Source of the DNA: CBFGRU01 sp965651255
GTDB taxonomy: Bacteria; Planctomycetota; Phycisphaerae; Phycisphaerales; SM1A02
Length of the DNA: 11,064 nt
Direction of reading: 5' to 3'
Assembly: GCA_965651255.1 (NCBI GenBank)
Contig: CBFGRU010000088.1
Location: 1-11,064, forward strand
Part shown: positions 7,956-11,064 of the stretch, one piece after another
Position numbering within the stretch: position 1 is the stretch's first letter
Layout: each line of letters opens with the position of its first letter
Made by a program: the position numbers and the translations under genes
The notes under the pieces: model-generated
Told to the model about the DNA's origin: nothing
What the model saw: only the letters and a program-made list of their open reading frames with translations
The model's database searches: none

Positions 7956-10328
7956 TCATCCCACGGCGCCCTTCCAGTACCGCAGGCGCAACGCGTTTCC
8001 GATGACCGAAACCGAGCTGAAACTCATGGCGGCGGCCGCGATCATCGGGCTGAGCAACACGCCAAAGAACGGATAGAGCAGGCCCGCAGCAATCGGGACG
8101 CCGGCGGTGTTGTAGGCAAATGCGAAGAACAGGTTCTGTCGGATGTTCCGCATGGTTGCGCGGCTGAGGTTCCGCGCCCGGACGAGGCCATTCAAATCGC
8201 CGCCGACGAGCGTGATGGCCGCGCTCTCGATTGCGACGCCCGCGCCGGTGCCCATCGCAACGCCGATGTCCGCCTGTGCGAGGGCTGGCGCATCGTTCAC
8301 ACCATCGCCCGCCATCGCGACCGTCTTCCCTTCCGATTGAAGAGACCGGATGCGCTCCGCCTTCTGGTCGGGCAGCACCTCTGCCTCGACACGGTCAATG
8401 CCAAGTTGCTTCGCGATCGCTTCAGCCGTTGTGCGATTGTCACCCGTGAGCATGACGACGGACAGGCCTTCTTTATGCAGCGATTCAATCGCGGCACTGG
8501 TCGTTTCTTTGATCGGGTCGGCCACACCAATCAGCGCGGCGAGCGCGCCATCGATCGCGGCAAACATGGCCGTCCCGCCCTTACGCCGATGTTCTTCCGC
8601 CTGCTCGCGCAGCGATTCCACATCCACGCCTTCATCCTGCATCAACGACGGGGAACCGATGGCGATGCGCACCCCGTCAACCGTCGCGACGATTCCCTTG
8701 CCGGTCACGCTGTCGAACTCATCCGCGCTCAGCCGCGAGTCGGTCCGCTCTTCGAGGTCGGCCACGATCGCCTCGGCCAAGGGGTGTTCGCTGCCGCGCT
8801 CAGCGCCAGCGATGAGAGCCGCTGCACGCGACTCTTCAAGCTCTCCGAGCGTCTCGAAGAGGACCAGTTTCGGCCGACCTTCGGTGAGCGTTCCGGTCTT
8901 GTCAACAACGACGGTGTCAACTTTCTCAAACGCTTCGAGCGCCGCCGCGTTCTTGATGAGAACGCCCTGTTTCGCGCCCTGGCCGGCGGCCACCATGATC
9001 GACATGGGCGTCGCCAATCCCAGCGCGCAGGGGCACGCGATGATCAAGACCGACACCGCCGCCACCAGCGCGTAACTGAACGCAGGCGACGGACCCACAA
9101 GCAGCCACACCACGAACGCGATGATCGCGACCGCCACGACCGCCGGCACGAACCACGCCGCGACCGCATCGGCCAGGCGTTGAATCGGCGCTCGTGATCG
9201 CTGCGCCTCAGCCACCATCTGCACGATCTGCGCCAGCGTCGTTTCCGATCCGGTGCGGCTGACCGTCATCACGAACGAACCGGTCTTGTTTACCGTCCCG
9301 CCCGTCACCTCATCATCGGCCTGCTTCTCAACCGGCACCGGCTCACCGGTGAGCATCGATTCATCGACGGTGCTGCGCCCTTCGACGACTTCGCCATCAA
9401 TCGGAATCTTGTCGCCCGGCCGCACGCGAATGCGATCACCCGGTTCGAGTTCCTCCACCGGAACCTCATCTTCCGATCCATCCTCGTTGATGCGGCGCGC
9501 GGTTTCTGGCGCGAGTTCCAGCAGTTCGCGAATAGCGCTGCCGGTACGCTGCCGGGCGCGAAGCTCCATCACCTGCCCGAGCAGAACGAGCGCAACAATC
9601 ACCGCTGCGGCCTCGAAGTACACGCCGACGCGCCCCATCTCGTTGCGCAGCGTCTCGGGAAAGAGTTGCGGCGCAATCGTCGCGACGACGCTGAAGATGT
9701 ATGCGATCGACACGCCGATCGAGATCAGCGTCCACATGTTCGGGCTGACCGCGCGGATCGAGCGCACGCCGCGCACGAAGAACGGCCAGGCACACCAGAG
9801 CACCACCGGCGTCGCAAGCACGAGTTCCAGCCACTGCGACACGGCTGGCCCGATCGCATGTTCGAGTCGATGGGCAGTGAACATGTTGAACATCACGTAT
9901 GCAACGAGCGGCGCGGTAAATCCGGTCGCGATCCAGAATCGACGCGAGATGTCGCGCAGCTCCGAATCGCCCTGCTCGGCCGTTGCGTCGAGCGGTTCGA
10001 GCGCCATACCGCACTTCGGGCAGTCGCCCGGCCCGATCTGCCGCACTTCCGGATGCATCGGGCACGTGTAGACCACATCGGTGCGCTGCGAATGACCGTT
10101 CGAGGACTTGCTTTTCTTCTTTTCACCGGCGTCATCGCCATGCGAGCAGCATGAGTGGTCGCCCGATGTGTGCTCGTTCGGCGAATCGTCCGCATACGCC
10201 GAAGGATCGGCGCGAAACTTCTTCGCGCAGTGCGTGCTGCAGAAGTGGTACTCGGTTCCGTTGAAATTGACAGTGTCGGCGGCGGATGCAGGATCAACAT
10301 CCATGCCGCATACGGGGTCGCGAGGCAT
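7956..10328 (-). CDS. copA: Cu(I)-exporting P1B-type ATPase with N-terminal YHS and heavy-metal-binding domains
   Basis: ATP-driven export of Cu(I) (possibly Ag(I)) across the inner membrane; 790 residues. The usual N-terminal ferredoxin-like CxxC domain is absent. In its place are a YHS domain (DPVCGM at 4-9, Cys30, Cys34), a Cys/His linker (His53, His58, Cys60, Cys61, His63) and an HMBD (Cys89, Met91, His92, Cys103, Cys106, Met108). Catalytic marks: TGE 327-329 (actuator), CPC 432-434 (TM6), DKTGT with phosphorylated Asp476, SEHP with His515-Pro516, and GDGVND with Asp675 and Asp679. TM7 has Tyr739-Asn740 and TM8 has MSFSS at 768-772, the P1B-1 Cu(I) signature. AAGGAGG five bases before the ATG fixes the start. 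It lies 21 bases after csoR, in one operon. Confidence 0.97.
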   Translation of the reverse strand: MPRDPVCGMDVDPASAADTVNFNGTEYHFCSTHCAKKFRADPSAYADDSPNEHTSGDHSCCSHGDDAGEKKKSKSSNGHSQRTDVVYTCPMHPEVRQIGPGDCPKCGMALEPLDATAEQGDSELRDISRRFWIATGFTAPLVAYVMFNMFTAHRLEHAIGPAVSQWLELVLATPVVLWCAWPFFVRGVRSIRAVSPNMWTLISIGVSIAYIFSVVATIAPQLFPETLRNEMGRVGVYFEAAAVIVALVLLGQVMELRARQRTGSAIRELLELAPETARRINEDGSEDEVPVEELEPGDRIRVRPGDKIPIDGEVVEGRSTVDESMLTGEPVPVEKQADDEVTGGTVNKTGSFVMTVSRTGSETTLAQIVQMVAEAQRSRAPIQRLADAVAAWFVPAVVAVAIIAFVVWLLVGPSPAFSYALVAAVSVLIIACPCALGLATPMSIMVAAGQGAKQGVLIKNAAALEAFEKVDTVVVDKTGTLTEGRPKLVLFETLGELEESRAAALIAGAERGSEHPLAEAIVADLEERTDSRLSADEFDSVTGKGIVATVDGVRIAIGSPSLMQDEGVDVESLREQAEEHRRKGGTAMFAAIDGALAALIGVADPIKETTSAAIESLHKEGLSVVMLTGDNRTTAEAIAKQLGIDRVEAEVLPDQKAERIRSLQSEGKTVAMAGDGVNDAPALAQADIGVAMGTGAGVAIESAAITLVGGDLNGLVRARNLSRATMRNIRQNLFFAFAYNTAGVPIAAGLLYPFFGVLLSPMIAAAAMSFSSVSVIGNALRLRYWKGAVG

Positions 10329-10349
10329 GGCGGCCTCCTTCTCGCGCGA

Positions 10350-10658
10350 TCAGCGCGCGTTCTTGTAGAGCAACTCAATCAACTCGTCACCGGCCTGGTC
10401 GAGCGCCTTGTCGCCGCGTTTCGCCGCGTGGCTGACACAATGCTTCAGGTGGTGGCGCAGTAACTCCCGGCCGACCGACCGCAACGCCTGTTGGGCGGCG
10501 GCGATCTGCGTGAGCACATCAACACAGTAGCGGTCGTTCTCGACCATCTGTGCGATGCCGCGAATCTGGCCTTCAATGCGCTTGAGTCGGGCGAGGTTCG
10601 CGGCACGCTCGGCGGGCTCGACGTTCATCGCGGTACGGACTGGCTTTCTGGTACTCAT
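10350..10658 (-). CDS. csoR: CsoR-type Cu(I)-sensing transcriptional repressor
   Basis: Small all-helical DNA-binding repressor of the CsoR/RcnR (DUF156) family that leaves its operator when it binds Cu(I). The 102-residue form contains LKRIEGQIRGI (residues 25-35), the family DNA-binding helix region, and the full Cys-His-Cys ligand set: Cys45 (in RYCVDVL), His70 and Cys74 (HHLKHC). This set marks CsoR; RcnR has His at the second Cys position and CstR has Cys at the His. The frame is open upstream to 10997, but nothing family-like is encoded there. The ATG at 10658 is chosen because it follows directly on the predicted promoter/operator. There is no normally spaced Shine-Dalgarno, so the mRNA may be leaderless. 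In-frame alternatives are ATG 10676 (six residues longer) and ATG 10628. It is followed 21 bases later by copA. Confidence 0.92.
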   Translation of the reverse strand: MSTRKPVRTAMNVEPAERAANLARLKRIEGQIRGIAQMVENDRYCVDVLTQIAAAQQALRSVGRELLRHHLKHCVSHAAKRGDKALDQAGDELIELLYKNAR

Positions 10659-10673
10659 ACCCCCTAAGGGTAT
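10657..10673. promoter_or_regulatory. CsoR-type operator overlapping the csoR start and -10 element
   Basis: ATACCCCCTAAGGGTAT has perfect 6-bp arms (ATACCC/GGGTAT) around a 5-base centre, with the G/C-tract inverted repeat typical of CsoR operators. It covers the predicted -10 hexamer and the first two bases of the csoR ATG, so bound repressor would block RNA polymerase. This supports autorepression of csoR-copA with release by Cu(I). Confidence 0.75.
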
Positions 10674-10694
10674 CATCAGGCCCGGCGAAGTCAA
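10667..10694 (-). promoter_or_regulatory. Predicted sigma-70-type promoter of csoR-copA
   Basis: On the minus strand TTGACT (10694-10689, five of six to consensus) is followed after 16 bases by TACCCT (10672-10667), which keeps the key T, A and final T of a -10 box. The expected start of transcription, about seven bases further on, falls at or next to the ATG at 10658 and predicts a leaderless or near-leaderless message. The -10 lies inside the CsoR operator. Confidence 0.5.
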
Positions 10695-10804
10695 GACCAG
10701 AGCGCGCAATTGCTGGTCGCTGCGCAAGCCGCCCGCCCCAGCCGCTGACCTGATTCCCCAACCCCTGGTGCGGCCGCTCGTCCATCTCGCGGCGGGGTAC
10801 GAAT

Positions 10805-10879
10805 CGACACTTGCAACACCTCTGGGGACTTCGGTACATTGATGAGGTGATCTGGCACCGTGAAGATTCGAACGGCGGT
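10805..10879 (+). pseudogene. Remnant of an RHS/YD-repeat core protein
   Basis: The frame reads RHLQHLWGLRYIDEVIWHRE followed by DSNGG. This closely resembles the segment near the end of RHS-repeat core domains, where a [YL]xWGxRYIDxxxxRxxDxNxDG pattern is typical (recalled from the family, not searched). The frame has an in-frame stop at 10751-10753 and no ATG, only a TTG at 10811. The rest of the core domain is missing on both sides, so this is a fragment only about 25 residues long. Confidence 0.4.
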
Positions 10880-10963
10880 GGACCATGGACCACGCGCATC
10901 GCCACCCGCCTGGGCCTCGAATCCACCCTGAGACCACGCGGCCGACCAAGAAAAGGGGCGTAA
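10880..10963 (+). pseudogene. C-terminal remnant of a REP-associated (Y1/IS200-like) transposase
   Basis: Continuous with the preceding frame, it reads GPWTTRIATRLGLESTLR then PRGRPRKGA and a TAA stop. This matches, from memory, the tail of REP-associated tyrosine transposases, which end in a W-x(5)-A-x(2)-LGLExTLRxxGRPRK pattern. The catalytic HUH and Tyr region is absent, so the protein cannot be functional. It marks an old insertion or recombination next to the copper locus. Confidence 0.5.
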
Positions 10964-11064
10964 AGCCGGTGACGAGGAAGGCGGGCATGAATATCAAGAA
11001 AAGACTTCCGACCTGCTCCGTAGAAAACCTCTGCCTTGACGCCTGATGATCATGATGTTGTGCG

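Larger units (their letters stand above)
10695..11064. other. Gene-poor right end upstream of csoR
   Basis: No intact gene is supported here. Bases 10695-10800 and 10964-11064 show no recognisable product or RNA. The middle carries the two plus-strand remnants listed separately. After the stop at 10961-10963 only short frames remain. The minus-strand frame running through here into csoR has no family resemblance and is best read as chance. Confidence 0.5.

Noticed and set aside
7653..9197. 514-residue plus-strand open frame opposite copA and the cysteine-rich gene
   Set aside because: Arg/His/Asp-rich antisense shadow over the conserved DKTGT and GDGVND region of the ATPase. No ribosome site or family resemblance.
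10659..10997. N-terminal extension of CsoR up to an upstream ATG at 10997
   Set aside because: The extra 113 residues have no CsoR-family counterpart, would run through the predicted promoter and operator, and overlap the transposase remnant on the other strand.
1..11064. A wholly new defence or mobile system in the window
   Set aside because: All well-supported genes belong to known copper-efflux families. The novelty visible is in domain additions and one unrecognised small protein, not in a new multi-gene system.

Overview
This 11 kb window is almost entirely one copper (Cu(I)/Ag(I)) defence locus. Every intact gene reads leftwards, on the minus strand. In transcription order it holds a CsoR-type copper repressor (10658 to 10350), a Cu(I)-exporting P1B ATPase (10328 to 7956), a small secreted cysteine-rich protein of unknown function (7810 to 7403), a TolC/CusC-type outer-membrane lipoprotein (7293 to 5875), a CusB-type periplasmic adaptor (5878 to 3827) and a CusA-type RND pump (3830 to beyond base 1). 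The window ends before the pump's stop codon. The last three genes are joined by two 4-base ATGA overlaps, so they are very probably translated as a coupled unit.

The genes make a coherent system. The ATPase moves Cu(I) from cytoplasm to periplasm. The CusCBA-like tripartite pump then takes it from the periplasm or inner membrane to the outside, and CsoR senses cytoplasmic Cu(I). A 17-bp inverted repeat of the CsoR-operator type (ATACCC-N5-GGGTAT) lies over the -10 element and the start codon of csoR, so csoR and copA look autoregulated. No second copy of that operator was found in front of the cysteine-rich gene and the pump genes. They are either read through from csoR-copA or use their own promoter (a candidate -10 lies at 7844-7849). 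The same MHP...CxxCxM heavy-metal-binding module occurs three times, once in the ATPase and twice in the adaptor. The ATPase also carries an N-terminal YHS domain.

The right end (about 10700-11064) has no intact gene. It holds a short plus-strand open stretch whose first half resembles the end of an RHS/YD-repeat core and whose second half resembles the C-terminal tail of a REP-associated (Y1/IS200-like) transposase. Both look like remnants.

The host is a Gram-negative-type (diderm) bacterium with high G+C. The RHS and transposase remnants, the long CusA variant and the HMBD/DUF3347 adaptor would fit a planctomycete such as a member of the Phycisphaerae, but this is inferred from family memory and is not proven. 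No tRNA, rRNA, CRISPR array or complete insertion sequence was seen.
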